Assembly (NCBI RefSeq): GCF_024498175.1
Contig: NZ_CP101823.1
Location: 434,001 to 498,000, forward strand
Source: Haloplanus salinarum
GTDB lineage: Archaea; Halobacteriota; Halobacteria; Halobacteriales; Haloferacaceae
DNA: 64,000 bases
Direction of reading: 5' to 3'
Position numbers and translations under genes: made by a program. Position 1 is the stretch's first letter, and every line of letters starts with the position of its first letter. Below are positions 36,331 to 45,629 of this stretch, in pieces. The notes beneath the pieces are model-generated. The model saw only the letters and a program-made list of their open reading frames with translations. It was not told the origin of the DNA and made no database searches.

Positions 36331-37608
36331 ATGGCCGGCGGCGGGACGCTCCCGAGCGTGACCGACGACGGCGACGACCGCATCGTCTGCCACGTCGACG
36401 TCGACTGCTTCTACGCCTCCTGTGAGCGGCTGCGCGACCCCGACCTGCGGGGCGAACCCGTCGTCGTCGGGATGGGGTACGAGGCGGGCGAGCCCCACGG
36501 CGCCGTCGCGACGGCGAGCTACGAGGCCCGCGAGTACGGCGTCGAGAGCGCCCAACCCATCTCGCAGGCGCTCGAACGGCTGCCACGCATGGCGCGCGCC
36601 CGCCAGGACCCCGACCTCGACCCGGCCGACGCCGGCCACTACCGCCCGGTCGACCTGGAGTACTACCGCGAGGTGGCCGCGGAGATCAAGGAAATCCTCC
36701 GGGAGTGTGCGGACCGGATCCGCGAGGTGAGCGTCGACGAAGCGTACCTCGACGTGACCGAGCGGACGGCCTGGACCGTCGCGGACGGCCGCCCGCTGGC
36801 GGAGGGGTACGCCCGGCATATCAAAGACCGGATCGCCCGGGAGGTGGGCGTGCCCGCCAGCGTCGGCGTCGCTCCCAACATGAGCGCCGCGAAGGTGGCG
36901 AGCGATCACGACAAGCCCGACGGACTCGTGGTGGTCGAACCCGGCGAGGTGCGTGACTTCTTCGCCCCGCTTCCGGTCTCGGCGGTCCACGGCGTCGGGC
37001 CGGTGACGGCCCGGGAGTTGCGGGACCTGGGCGTCGAGACGGCCGGCGACCTCGCGGCGGCCGACCCCGGACGGCTCCGGGCGGCGTTCGGCGAGCGGGG
37101 AGCGACGCTCCACGACCGGGCGCGCGGACGCGACGACCGCGAGGTGACGCCGAAGGGGCGGCCCAAGAGCCTCTCGCGGGAGTCGGCGTTCACGGAGGCG
37201 ACCGACGACCCCGAGCGACAGCGGGAGACGGTCGTCGGGCTGGCGGCCGACGTGGCCGACCGGGCCGCGGGGAAGGACGCGCTCTATCGGACCATCGGGA
37301 TCAAGGTGGTGACACCCCCCTACGACGTGAACACGCGCGAGCGGTCGCTCCCCGGACCGGTCGCGGACGCCGACCTGGTTCGGGAGGTGGCGCTCGACCT
37401 CCTCGGGGAGTTCGTGGGCGAGCCGATCCGCAAACTCGGCGTGCGGGTGTCGAACCTGCAGTTCGCGGCCGCGGAACAGGCGCGTCTCGACGGGTGGGAC
37501 GGCCCGCCGGGGACGGACGGGGACGAGGCGGGGACCGACACCGGGACCGAGGACGACGCCGACACCGACGCGAACGGCCAGTCGTCGCTCGCCGACTTCG
37601 ACGCGTAG
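36331..37608 (+). CDS. dinB: DNA polymerase IV (Y-family, DinB)
   Basis: A 425-residue translesion polymerase. Catalytic carboxylates lie in CHVDVDCFYASCE (about residues 22-34) and EVSVDEAYLDVT. Further family marks are SVGVAPNMSAAKVASDHDKPDGL and the HhH region VSAVHGVGPVTARELRDLGV. The very C-terminus, QSSLADFDA, fits a PCNA-interacting PIP-like box after a Gly/Asp/Thr-rich linker. It bypasses damaged template bases with low fidelity. The ATG at 36331 is favoured over a GTG two codons earlier. It is followed 62 nt later by the HerA-type ATPase gene. Confidence 0.94.
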   Translation: MAGGGTLPSVTDDGDDRIVCHVDVDCFYASCERLRDPDLRGEPVVVGMGYEAGEPHGAVATASYEAREYGVESAQPISQALERLPRMARARQDPDLDPADAGHYRPVDLEYYREVAAEIKEILRECADRIREVSVDEAYLDVTERTAWTVADGRPLAEGYARHIKDRIAREVGVPASVGVAPNMSAAKVASDHDKPDGLVVVEPGEVRDFFAPLPVSAVHGVGPVTARELRDLGVETAGDLAAADPGRLRAAFGERGATLHDRARGRDDREVTPKGRPKSLSRESAFTEATDDPERQRETVVGLAADVADRAAGKDALYRTIGIKVVTPPYDVNTRERSLPGPVADADLVREVALDLLGEFVGEPIRKLGVRVSNLQFAAAEQARLDGWDGPPGTDGDEAGTDTGTEDDADTDANGQSSLADFDA

Positions 37609-37670
37609 CGGCCGGCATCGGACGCCCGTCTGACGCGGAACTATGGGGGGCGGGACCCTCTCACACGTCG

Positions 37671-39863
37671 ATGACGGAGACGGAAACCATCACGGTCGCG
37701 GACGTGAGCGAGGGTCCCGGCGGCGACGCCGACGCCGACCCCGGGACGCCGGTCTCGCTCCCGGTGGTGGAACTGCTCACCGGTCGTGGGTTCGTCACCG
37801 GGAAGTCGGGGTCGGGGAAGTCCAACACCGCGTCGGTGCTGGTCGAGAACCTGCTCGAAAACAACTTCCCGGTCCTCGTGGTCGACACTGACGGGGAGTA
37901 CTACGGCCTGAAAGAGGAGTTCGAACTCCTGCACGCCGGCGCCGACGACGAGTGTGACATCCAGGTCAGCCCGGAACACGCCGAGAAGATCGCGTCGCTG
38001 GCGCTGGAGGGGAACGTCCCCATCATCCTCGACGTCTCGGGCTACCTCGACGAGGGCGAGGCCAAGGAGCTCCTGCTCTCGGTCGCCCGTCACCTGTTCG
38101 CCAAGGAGAAGAAGCTGAAAAAGCCCTTCCTGATGCTGATCGAGGAGGTCCACGAGTACATCCCCGAGGGCGGCGGGCTCGACGAGACGGGGAAGATGCT
38201 GATCAAGATCGGCAAGCGGGGGCGGAAACACGGCCTCGGCATCGTCGGCATCAGCCAGCGGCCGGCCGACGTGAAGAAGGACTTCATCACGCAGTGCGAC
38301 TGGCTGGTGTGGCACCGGCTCACGTGGAACAACGACACCAACGTCGTGAGTCGGATCATCGACGCCGAACACGCGAACGCCGTCGAGGACCTCGGGGACG
38401 GCGAGGCGTTCCTGATGACCGACTGGAGCGAGTCGGTGCGGCGGGTGCAGTTCCACCGCAAGCGGACCTTCGACGCGGGGGCGACGCCCGGCCTCGACGA
38501 CTTCGAGCGCCCGGAGCTCAAGTCGATCAGCGACGACCTGGTCGCCGACCTCCGCGAGATCAGCGACGAACAGGAGCGCCGGGAGAGCGAACTCGCCGAC
38601 CTGCGACAGGAACTGGAGCGGAAAGAGCGGCGCATCGAGGAACTCGAAGCGGACCTAGAGGAGGCCCGCGACCTCTCCCGGATGGCCGACCAGTTCGCGC
38701 AGGCGATGCTCCAGAAGGCCGAGGCGCCCTACCGCGGCGGCGACGGGCGGAACCTCGCTCGGTCTCGCGACCTCCCGCCGGATCAGGCCGAACTCCCGGC
38801 GTACGAACCCGACGACTCGTCGGACGACGGGACCGAGGAGGCGACCGACGGGGACCGCGAGGCGAGCGACACGGCCGACGCCGAGGGCGGGGCGTACCCC
38901 ACCATCGAACCGACCGACTGGCCGACGCCCGGCCTCGTTCCGGAGGTCGAGGGCGTGGACGAGGGAGCAACGGCCGACGACGGGAGCGAGGGTGACGCCG
39001 ACCGCGGGGACGCAACCGCCGGCGCCTCCGCGGCGGCGCAGGCGGACGTGACCATCGGGGCGGCGGGCGACGCCGACGCGACGACGGACACGGGCGAGGG
39101 GTCGGGGACCGTCGACGCGACGGACGCCGCCGAGGGAGCGGTGAGGGCCGACGCCGGGGCGGACGCGGCGGCGAGCGGTCCGGAACCCGGCACCCGCGAG
39201 GCGGTCGTCGCCACGCTCCGTCGGCGGATCGAGGACCTGCCGTCGCTCTCCCGCGAGATGCTGGCCCACTACCGCGAGGCGGGGCAGGCCGATCCGGTCG
39301 ACGCCCACGTCGCCGCGGGGGGAACGCCGAAGCAGACCCTCGCGTACGGGCGGAACCGCCCGCTCCGCCGGGCCGGGCTGATCGAACACGTCGAACAGGA
39401 CACGTACCGCTACGCCCTCCCCGACCGGGTGGCCGAGCGGTTCGACGGCCACCTCGACGGGGCTGCGCTGGCGTCCGTCCAGCGGGCGGTCGAAGAGTCC
39501 TTCGTCGACGAGGCGGGGCTCGGCGGCAAGACGGTCGAGCCGCGGGAGGCCGACGCGGACGGCGACGGCCGCCCGGAGCACGACGTCCCGGACGAAGAAC
39601 GGACGGACGTGGAGATGCTCCCGGACGACGAGACGGTCGAACCGGACGACGGGTTCGTCACCGAAGACGTGGCAATCATCGACGACGCGGACGACGACGA
39701 CGGGAACGGGCCGAGCGACGACGCGGACGACGGCGGGAACGGGCCGAGCGACGACGCGGACGACGACGACGGGAACGGGCCGAGCGACGACGCGGACGAC
39801 GGCGGCGACACGGGTCCCACGAGCGCCGCCGAGGAGGACACCGGCGGCGTTGAGATCCTCTAA
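37671..39863 (+). CDS. HerA/DUF87-type P-loop ATPase with long acidic tail
   Basis: A 730-residue protein. The HerA/FtsK-like ATPase core spans residues ~25-280, with Walker [13 protein letters not shown], Walker [14 protein letters not shown] and the sensor segment [15 protein letters not shown] coiled coil follows (about residues 295-340, [20 protein letters not shown]), then a disordered acidic region. A likely winged helix lies at about residues 505-590 ([20 protein letters not shown]). The tail repeats [12 protein letters not shown] three times. HerA proteins translocate DNA, often with NurA in end resection; no nurA is adjacent. The stop overlaps the tpiA stop by 4 nt, tail to tail. Confidence 0.87.
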   Translation: MTETETITVADVSEGPGGDADADPGTPVSLPVVELLTGRGFVTGKSGSGKSNTASVLVENLLENNFPVLVVDTDGEYYGLKEEFELLHAGADDECDIQVSPEHAEKIASLALEGNVPIILDVSGYLDEGEAKELLLSVARHLFAKEKKLKKPFLMLIEEVHEYIPEGGGLDETGKMLIKIGKRGRKHGLGIVGISQRPADVKKDFITQCDWLVWHRLTWNNDTNVVSRIIDAEHANAVEDLGDGEAFLMTDWSESVRRVQFHRKRTFDAGATPGLDDFERPELKSISDDLVADLREISDEQERRESELADLRQELERKERRIEELEADLEEARDLSRMADQFAQAMLQKAEAPYRGGDGRNLARSRDLPPDQAELPAYEPDDSSDDGTEEATDGDREASDTADAEGGAYPTIEPTDWPTPGLVPEVEGVDEGATADDGSEGDADRGDATAGASAAAQADVTIGAAGDADATTDTGEGSGTVDATDAAEGAVRADAGADAAASGPEPGTREAVVATLRRRIEDLPSLSREMLAHYREAGQADPVDAHVAAGGTPKQTLAYGRNRPLRRAGLIEHVEQDTYRYALPDRVAERFDGHLDGAALASVQRAVEESFVDEAGLGGKTVEPREADADGDGRPEHDVPDEERTDVEMLPDDETVEPDDGFVTEDVAIIDDADDDDGNGPSDDADDGGNGPSDDADDDDGNGPSDDADDGGDTGPTSAAEEDTGGVEIL

Positions 39864-40504
39864 ACTCCGGAAACCAGGTTTTCGAGCGCGGCCGTCGGAT
39901 CGTCGGCCTTGGCGACACCGCTGGCGAGGAGGACCCCCTCGACGCCGAGGTCGGCGGCCGCGGCCAAGTCGTCGCCGGTCGAGACGCCGGCACCGCAGTA
40001 CACCGCGACGTCGGGGTCGACGGCGTCGGCGGCGGCGACGGCCCCCTCGACGATGCCGGGGTCGGCGGTGGCCACGGAGACGTCGCCGCCGATGAGCGCC
40101 GGGGGTTCGACCGCGACGGCGTCGGGGCCGAGCGCCGCCGCCGCGGCCACCTGTTCGGGGTTGTTGGCACAGACGACGGTCGACAGGCCGGCGCGCTCGG
40201 CGGCGTCGAGGGCGCCGTCGACGTCCGCGAGCCGGAGGCGGCGTTCGGAGTGGTTGAGGAGGGTGCCGGTCGCGCCGGCGTCGGCGACCGCCTCGGCGAG
40301 CGCGTGGCCGGTGTGGCTCCCGTGGTCGACGGGCGCGACGTGTTGGGCCCACGTCTCGACGCCCGTCGCCGCGACGCGGTCGATATGGGCGGCCTGGGGG
40401 GCGACGGCGATGCGGACGCCGTGTGCGTCGGCCACCGTCCGGGCCGCCTCGGCGACGGCGACCGGGTCACAGGGGTACGCCTTCAGGTTGACGAGGACGA
40501 ACAT
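39860..40504 (-). CDS. tpiA: Triose-phosphate isomerase, archaeal short form
   Basis: A 214-residue archaeal-type TIM barrel interconverting dihydroxyacetone phosphate and glyceraldehyde-3-phosphate. It has the catalytic Lys in VNLKAYP (residue ~8), His in LLNHSERR, Glu in AVEPPALIG and phosphate-binding GAGVSTGDD and LLASGV. The shortness relative to bacterial and eukaryotic enzymes is normal for archaea. It ends tail-to-tail with the HerA-type gene, sharing 4 nt. Confidence 0.95.
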   Translation of the reverse strand: MFVLVNLKAYPCDPVAVAEAARTVADAHGVRIAVAPQAAHIDRVAATGVETWAQHVAPVDHGSHTGHALAEAVADAGATGTLLNHSERRLRLADVDGALDAAERAGLSTVVCANNPEQVAAAAALGPDAVAVEPPALIGGDVSVATADPGIVEGAVAAADAVDPDVAVYCGAGVSTGDDLAAAADLGVEGVLLASGVAKADDPTAALENLVSGV

Positions 40505-40540
40505 ATCCGGGATGGGGGTGCGGGTGGGGAAAAAACGTGG

Positions 40541-41668
40541 CTATCCGTCGTCGGCGACCGCCTCGGCGACGGCCTCGACCGTCTCGACGGACACGTCGTA
40601 CTCCTCGGCGAGCGTCTGGGCGCGGGCGGCCGAGAGCGCCGGTCGGTCGTCCGGGTGGTGGTCGTGGACCGGTTCGGGACGGCCGTCCCGCACCTCCAGG
40701 TTCACGGCGTCCCAGCGGGCGTAGTGGCCCATGGCGTCGAAGTAGGCCTTCGTCGCGCGGCGCTCGTCGCGGTCGAACTCCGCGGTCAGGAGCGTCTCCT
40801 CGCCGACCGCCGGCCCGGCCTTCACGATGCCGGCGGGGTTGACGAGCATGCTCCCGCCGTTGCCGACGCCGAATCCGATCTCGCCCTCCTCGAACCCCTC
40901 GGGGACGTCGTCGCTCATGTAGGCCGAACAGGAGGCGACGAAGGACTGCGTCTCGAAGGCGTACTCCCGGACGGCGGGGTAGATGTCGCAGGTGTCCCGC
41001 GCCGCGGCGGAGTCGGCCCGCGTCTTGTCGCCGGGGTGGCCGTGCTGTTCCCAGAAGCCGGGCCAGACGGCCGCGTGGATCTCCTCGCCGTCGGCACACA
41101 GCGCCGCCTTCGACAGCGTCATGTGGTTCTCGTAGCAGACGAGGCCGCCGAGCCGGCCCACGTCGGTGTCGTGGGTGGTGAGATGTTCGGGGTCGCCCCG
41201 GCCCCAGATGGTCCGCTCGTCGTGGGTGGGCATGAGCTTCCGGTGCCGGCGGACGAGTTCGCCCGACCGATCGAAGAAAAAGAGCGAGTTGTAGAGCGTC
41301 TCGCTCCCGCGGCGGTCGTCGACCTCGTTGGTGCCGAGCACGAGGTGGCAGTTCGCGTCGGCGACGGCTTCGCCGATGGTCTCGACGGCGTCGTCGTCGA
41401 CGTGGAGGCTGTTGGCGCCCAGGTCGACCATCAGGTCGGTCCACCGGGCGATGGAGGTACTACGTCGCCAGTAGGGGTAGCCAGGGAAGTACGTCTCCGG
41501 GAAGACGAGGACGTCGACGCCGCGGTCGCCGGCGCGTTCGATCCATCGGCAGGTCTTATCGAGGGTTCCCTCGGCGTCGTGGTACTCCGGTTCGATCTGT
41601 GCGGCACCGAGCGTGAACGTCTCGGCCACGTCACGGGGCATGGCCGGGGTGTCGGCCCCGACCACCAT
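40541..41668 (-). CDS. Nitrilase-superfamily hydrolase (aliphatic nitrilase / cyanide hydratase type)
   Basis: A 375-residue carbon-nitrogen hydrolase with the catalytic Glu in VFPETYFPGYPYW, Lys in RHRKLMPTHDERTIWG and Cys in LGGLVCYENHM. The FPGYP and ERTIWGRGD stretches and the length fit branch-1 nitrilases, which turn nitriles into carboxylic acids and ammonia, rather than amidases or omega-amidase. Conversion of arylacetonitriles or cyanide are possibilities; the natural substrate is unknown. An alternative ATG for MPRDVAE lies nine codons in. The aMBF1 gene lies upstream on the same strand, 6 nt away. Confidence 0.88.
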   Translation of the reverse strand: MVVGADTPAMPRDVAETFTLGAAQIEPEYHDAEGTLDKTCRWIERAGDRGVDVLVFPETYFPGYPYWRRSTSIARWTDLMVDLGANSLHVDDDAVETIGEAVADANCHLVLGTNEVDDRRGSETLYNSLFFFDRSGELVRRHRKLMPTHDERTIWGRGDPEHLTTHDTDVGRLGGLVCYENHMTLSKAALCADGEEIHAAVWPGFWEQHGHPGDKTRADSAAARDTCDIYPAVREYAFETQSFVASCSAYMSDDVPEGFEEGEIGFGVGNGGSMLVNPAGIVKAGPAVGEETLLTAEFDRDERRATKAYFDAMGHYARWDAVNLEVRDGRPEPVHDHHPDDRPALSAARAQTLAEEYDVSVETVEAVAEAVADDG

Positions 41669-41674
41669 AGTCGT

Positions 41675-42205
41675 CTAGTCCTTTCGCTTGACCACGTCGC
41701 CGAGGGTGGTCGTCGTCGAGGAGCCACCGGACCACTCGGCGTCCCCGTCGTCGTTCCCCTCCGACAGCGAGATATCGAGTTCGCGTTCGAGTTCCGTCTG
41801 CACCTCGTCGCTCGGGAGCACGTCGCCCCGTTCGAGTTTGCGGATGAGGCTCGCCTTCTCGTTGAGTTCGTTCGCCAACTCCTCCTGACTCAGGCCGCGG
41901 TCCTCCCGAGCCGAGCGGATGCGCTCGTCGTAGTCGGTGGCGACCTGGTCCATGTCGTCGAACATGTCGCGACGGCGGGAGGAGCCGCCACCGCCGCCGC
42001 CGGTCGAACTCGAACCGTCGGACGACGAGGACGACGAGGACGACGATGACGAGGTGGAGTACTTCGTCGAGGCGGAACTCCCCGAGTCGGTCCGCACCTC
42101 GGTTCCGAAGTCCGTACACTCGTCACAGAGGTCCAGTTCCGCCCCTTCGACTTTCGTCGTCGTGAGGGATGAGCTTTCGGCACCGCACATTTCACACTGG
42201 GGCAT
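41675..42205 (-). CDS. Archaeal multiprotein bridging factor aMBF1
   Basis: A 176-residue protein. The N-terminal zinc ribbon has CEMCG and CDEC knuckles (residues ~4-30). A low-complexity Ser/Gly linker (a run of more than ten Ser around residues 52-62) leads to a cro/XRE helix-turn-helix (about residues 95-150, DRGLSQEELANELNEKASLIRKLERG) and an acidic tail. aMBF1 is thought to associate with ribosomes or the transcription machinery. The gene appears leaderless. An IS6-type element sits just upstream of its promoter. Confidence 0.93.
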   Translation of the reverse strand: MPQCEMCGAESSSLTTTKVEGAELDLCDECTDFGTEVRTDSGSSASTKYSTSSSSSSSSSSSDGSSSTGGGGGGSSRRRDMFDDMDQVATDYDERIRSAREDRGLSQEELANELNEKASLIRKLERGDVLPSDEVQTELERELDISLSEGNDDGDAEWSGGSSTTTTLGDVVKRKD

Positions 42206-42228
42206 ACTCGAACGTTGCGGACGCCCCG

Positions 42229-42237
42229 GGATAAAAG
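42229..42237 (-). promoter_or_regulatory. TATA-like element of aMBF1
   Basis: On the minus strand the run TTTTATCCC is centred about 27 nt before the aMBF1 ATG, the spacing of a leaderless haloarchaeal promoter. The nearby IS6-type insertion begins only some 20 bp further upstream and so leaves this element intact. Confidence 0.6.
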
Positions 42238-42259
42238 GTGCGCCCCGCCGGAGCGGTGC

Positions 42260-42946
42260 TGTTCAGATTAGTTGATTCCATGCGAAGGCGAACGATCTAA
42301 GCCACTCGTTTGCAGTTTCTGCTTCGGCGTTGCTGAAACAGTTCGAGAAACTGGTAGTTCTGCGTTTTACTTCACGAAAACACGTTCAACGCTGTTCCGA
42401 TTTCCATGGCGTTCGTATCTGAAATCGAGGCCGTGGCGACGGCACGCGTCGTTCAGGGGTTTCGCACCGTCGACGAGAAACACCGCGTCGTCAACGTCGT
42501 GTTTCTCGCGTAATTCGCGAAAGAACGAGTAAGCGATAACGTTCGTTCTCGTCGGTTCGAGCTTTGTATGGAGTAATTCGTTCGTCTCCGGATCGACCGC
42601 GGCGTACAGCCAATACTGCTCATCGTTGAGTCGGATCACCGTTTCATCAACCGCAACGTGATCCGGGCATCGACCCTCTTCGGGCTGTAGATCGGCTTTG
42701 TGGACCCAGTTGTGAACGGTAGATCGTGCCCTCTCAACACCGAATATTTCAAGAATAGAGACAGTATTCGAAAGTGATAGTCCAGCAAGATGGAGCTGAA
42801 TACTGAGCTTCATCAACAGCCGCGGTGTTGCTTCTCGTTCCACAAAACCTAACTCGATTCGGTCGATACACCCGTTGAGGCTAGCGTTTTCGGGCATGAA
42901 CAACTTAGAAAACGCTACGCCTCACCTTTCAATCCTTATCTGAACA
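42260..42946 (-). mobile_element. IS6-type insertion element, about 690 bp
   Basis: An AT-rich block between GC-rich genes, bounded by imperfect inverted ends: TGTTCAGATTAG at 42260 and, read inward from 42946, TGTTCAGATAAG. A single transposase gene fills it. An 11-bp direct repeat, GCCGGAGCGGT, lies outside both ends (42247-42257 and 42952-42962); the family usually duplicates 8 bp, so part of this may be chance. The element entered the spacer between the CDP-alcohol phosphatidyltransferase stop and the aMBF1 promoter. Confidence 0.8.
42264..42903 (-). pseudogene. IS6-family transposase, frameshifted
   Basis: From the ATG at 42903 the protein reads 178 residues with an N-terminal HTH (STVHNWVHKADL) and the DDE catalytic triad parts VAVDETVI, FLVDGAKPL and NSVERVF. 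It then stops at VFVK. One base added after the TTTTC run near 42376 restores the expected C-terminus in another frame (EVKRRTTSFSNCF, then ANEWLRSF and NQLI, stop near 42270). All three catalytic acids precede the break, but the lost tail is conserved in the family, so the enzyme is probably inactive. Confidence 0.8.
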
Positions 42947-42965
42947 CGAGGGCCGGAGCGGTCGA

Positions 42966-43571
42966 TCAGGTCCCGAGGTCGCGCCACGCGCCCCAGAACC
43001 GTTGGAGCGCCGTCAGATGCCCCACGACGGCGAAGAGGACGAGCAGCCAGCCGACCACGGAGAGGGGGCCGAGTGGGTCGGTCACGACGGCGGCGACGAC
43101 GCCCATGACGCCCACGAGCGCGAGGCGGTCGGCCCGCCCGACGAGGCCGCCGTACTCCCGCCCCAGTCCGACCGCCTGGATCTGCGTGCCGAGATACGAC
43201 GTCATCAGGACGCCGGTGACGGCGAGCAGTCCCAGGCCGTACCGGTCGACGCCCGCGGCCAGCCCCACCACGAGGACGATGTCGGCGTAGCGGTCGAGGA
43301 CGTGATCCAGCAGGTCGCCAGCCCGGGAGTCGACGTTCTGCGTGCGGGCGAGCGCGCCGTCGAGCAGGTCGAGCCAGCCGTTCGCCAGGACACAGAGGGC
43401 CCCGAGGAGGTAGCCGAGCGGCGTGGCGAGATAGAAGCCGCCGGCGGCCGCGAGCGCGAACCCGAAGGCGACGACGCTGACGCCGTCGGGCGTGAGGCCG
43501 ATCCGGTCGGCGGCGGCGACCATCGGATCGAGAAGGAGTTCGGCGACGGGACGCAGGCGGTCGAGGGTCAT
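42966..43571 (-). CDS. CDP-alcohol phosphatidyltransferase family protein
   Basis: A 201-residue integral membrane enzyme with about six helices and the complete CDP-alcohol motif: DLLDGALAR, then RAGDLLDHVLDR (pattern DxxDGxxAR...GxxxDxxxD, residues ~68-95). It swaps CMP for an alcohol such as glycerol phosphate, serine or inositol phosphate on CDP-archaeol. It overlaps the AK6-type kinase gene by 4 nt, in the same run as hisC. The exact alcohol acceptor is not deducible. The IS6-type insertion lies just after its stop. Confidence 0.9.
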   Translation of the reverse strand: MTLDRLRPVAELLLDPMVAAADRIGLTPDGVSVVAFGFALAAAGGFYLATPLGYLLGALCVLANGWLDLLDGALARTQNVDSRAGDLLDHVLDRYADIVLVVGLAAGVDRYGLGLLAVTGVLMTSYLGTQIQAVGLGREYGGLVGRADRLALVGVMGVVAAVVTDPLGPLSVVGWLLVLFAVVGHLTALQRFWGAWRDLGT

Positions 43572-44074
43572 AGGTAGTCGATGAAGTCCACGTCACCCGC
43601 GCTGGGTTCCCGGTTGCCGGCGATCACCGCCTCGATTTCGGCCGCCACCTCGGCTGGCGTCCGGTCGGTCGTATCGACCTCGTAGACGTTTTCGACCCCG
43701 TGACGCTCGACGGCCTCGGAGAGGATCACGTCGAGGGCCTCGCTCTCCGCGTTCTCCGTGGCCTCCTCCTCGCTCGCGCCCCGTTCGCGTAGGCGCTCTT
43801 CCAGCGTGTCGGGGTGACACCTGAGCACGACCACCCGGTCGGCGTCGAGGTGGTGGGCCAGGTGTGACTCGGCGACGCCGGTCCAGTCGCCGACCGCCTC
43901 GCGGACCGCCTCTAAGTCGGCCACCAGCGAGTCGCGGTCCGCGTCGCGCTCGGTCCACAGCCCAGCCTCCCGGATCAGGTCGTTGAGGTGGATCACCGTG
44001 ACGTCGAGTAGCGTCGTCGCCGACGTCTTGCCGGTGCCGGGGGTCCCGGTGACGGCGACGCGTCCCTCGCTCAT
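43568..44074 (-). CDS. AK6/Fap7-type adenylate kinase family NTPase
   Basis: A 168-residue P-loop kinase with Walker A TGTPGTGKTS near residue 9 and a RCHPDTLEERLRERG LID-like segment, matching the archaeal/eukaryotic AK6 (Fap7) group. Members phosphorylate AMP and act in small-subunit ribosome maturation. The ATG at 44074 overlaps hisC by 4 nt, and its stop overlaps the CDP-alcohol transferase start by 4 nt, so the three genes are translationally chained. This conserved archaeal order is not obviously linked by function. Confidence 0.9.
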   Translation of the reverse strand: MSEGRVAVTGTPGTGKTSATTLLDVTVIHLNDLIREAGLWTERDADRDSLVADLEAVREAVGDWTGVAESHLAHHLDADRVVVLRCHPDTLEERLRERGASEEEATENAESEALDVILSEAVERHGVENVYEVDTTDRTPAEVAAEIEAVIAGNREPSAGDVDFIDYL

Positions 44075-45153
44075 GCCCGCACCTCGGTCAGCACGTCGTT
44101 GATGATCTCGACGGCCCGTCGGGTCCCCTCGCGGGTGCCACACGAGACGCGGACACATTCGGGCAGGCCGAAACTCGAACAGTCGCGGACGATGACGCCC
44201 CGCCGCTGGGTGGCGTCGGCGACGGCGCCGGCATCACCCACCTCCGCGAGGACGAAGTTCCCGCCGCTCTCCCAGGTCGGCGCGTCGAGGTGGTCGCGGA
44301 GGTAGTCCCGCGCCCAGCGGGCCGTCTCGACGGTCCGTTCGAGGTGCTCGTCGTCGTCGAGGGCGGCCAGCGCGGCCCGGCACCCGACCTCGCTGGCGGC
44401 GAAGGGGGTGTTGACCCGAGCGTAGGCCTCGCCCCACGCCTCGGGGACGACGCCGTAGCCGACCCGCAGGCCCGCGAGGCCGTAGGCCTTCGAGAACGTC
44501 CGCGTGACCGCGAGGTTGTCGTGGGTGTCGAGGAGGTCGATGGCCGAGGGGGCGTCGGTGTACTCGGCGTAAGCCTCGTCGACGACCAACAGCGTGTGGT
44601 CCTCGACCGCCTCCGCGAGGTCGACGATGGCCGCCCGCGAGAACTCGGCGCCCGTCGGGTTGTGGGGCGTGGTGAGGTAGACGATCCGTTCGCCGTCGTA
44701 GGCGTCGAGGACGGTGTCGGGGGTCTGGGCGAAGTCGTCGGCCTTCGCGAGGTCGTAGGTCGCCACCTCGCCGTGGTGATAGCGGGCGCTCATCCGGTAG
44801 TACGAGAAGCCGGGTTCGGGCGCGAGCACCCGGTCGCCGGGGTCGAGGAAGGCCCGGGAGAGGTAATCGAGCGCGCCGTCGGCGCCCGGCGTCACCCAGA
44901 CCTGTTCGGGCGTGACGTCCCAGCGAGCCGCCAGTTTCTCCGCGAGGTCGGTGTGGGACGCCTTGGGGTAGACGCCGACGTTCGGCGCCGTCTCGCGGAT
45001 CGCCTCGACGGCCGCCGGACTCGGGCCGTGGGGGTTCTCGTTCGAGGAGAGCTTCGTGAGGTCGTCGGGGTCCATCCCCAACTCGCGGGCGACCTCCTCG
45101 GCGCCGCGACCGGGGACGTACGGCGAGAGATCGGAGAGATCCCGTGGTTGCAT
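44071..45153 (-). CDS. hisC: Histidinol-phosphate aminotransferase
   Basis: A 360-residue fold-type I PLP enzyme. It has the N-terminal LSSNENPHGPSPAAVEAI, the aspartate region VVDEAYAEYTD, the Schiff-base lysine in TFSKAYGLAGLRVGY and the C-terminal SVRVSCGT-like segment (CVRVSCGTREG). It makes histidinol phosphate from imidazole-acetol phosphate and glutamate in histidine synthesis. The ATG at 45153 gives MQPRDLSDLSPYVPG, the family start. It is coupled to the AK6 gene and lies 56 nt after the tail-tube-like pair. Confidence 0.93.
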   Translation of the reverse strand: MQPRDLSDLSPYVPGRGAEEVARELGMDPDDLTKLSSNENPHGPSPAAVEAIRETAPNVGVYPKASHTDLAEKLAARWDVTPEQVWVTPGADGALDYLSRAFLDPGDRVLAPEPGFSYYRMSARYHHGEVATYDLAKADDFAQTPDTVLDAYDGERIVYLTTPHNPTGAEFSRAAIVDLAEAVEDHTLLVVDEAYAEYTDAPSAIDLLDTHDNLAVTRTFSKAYGLAGLRVGYGVVPEAWGEAYARVNTPFAASEVGCRAALAALDDDEHLERTVETARWARDYLRDHLDAPTWESGGNFVLAEVGDAGAVADATQRRGVIVRDCSSFGLPECVRVSCGTREGTRRAVEIINDVLTEVRA

Positions 45154-45209
45154 GGTCGGAGGATGCGGGCGCCGACGCTTAAGCGTGGCCAATGGGTCGC
45201 GCGAACGGG

Positions 45210-45629
45210 TCAGCGATCGCCCCCCTCGATCGCCTCGACGCCGTCGTGGACCACTTCCAGCGTCTCCGTCGCGACGGCCGGACCCTCGGCCACCAACTCG
45301 GGGCCCCGCCACCGAACCGGTGTGGCGCCGAGACAGCGCCACCCCCGTCCGCGGGTTCCCGAAGCGTCGAGGAGATACACACTGACGTCCCGCGGCTCGA
45401 TCGCTCCCTCGATCCAGTCGCGGAGCCAGGTCCACAGCCGTCGGTCGTCGGTGACCCCGCGCCGGAGCGAGAGGTGTGGAGACGCGGCGTCGTGCGGGTC
45501 GGCGTCCCCGTCCCCGGTCGCGACGCGCACCGACAACCCCCGGATCTCGCTGAACCCCATCGGTTCCAGGCCGTCGATCGCCACGTCGAAGCGGTGGCGC
45601 GTGTAGGGGTCGACGGGGCGGTCGCTCAT
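45210..45629 (-). CDS. Phage-tail-tube-like protein (T4 gp19 / eCIS tube family)
   Basis: A 139-residue protein of the conserved phage-tail family that forms the inner tube of contractile tails and extracellular injection systems. Typical features are RHRFDVAIDGLEPMGFSEIRG near the start (beta-strand with the GF(S)E turn), LSLRRGVTDDRRLWTWLRDW in the middle, and a final ATETLEVVHDG strand. It overlaps the neighbouring tube-like gene by 4 nt. No sheath, baseplate or ATPase gene is present nearby, so the pair is orphaned or has another function. Confidence 0.8.
   Translation of the reverse strand: MSDRPVDPYTRHRFDVAIDGLEPMGFSEIRGLSVRVATGDGDADPHDAASPHLSLRRGVTDDRRLWTWLRDWIEGAIEPRDVSVYLLDASGTRGRGWRCLGATPVRWRGPELVAEGPAVATETLEVVHDGVEAIEGGDR

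Noticed and set aside
39680-39810. Direct repeats that looked like a CRISPR or iteron array
   Set aside because: They are in-frame codons for the acidic tail of the HerA-type protein, with no spacers.
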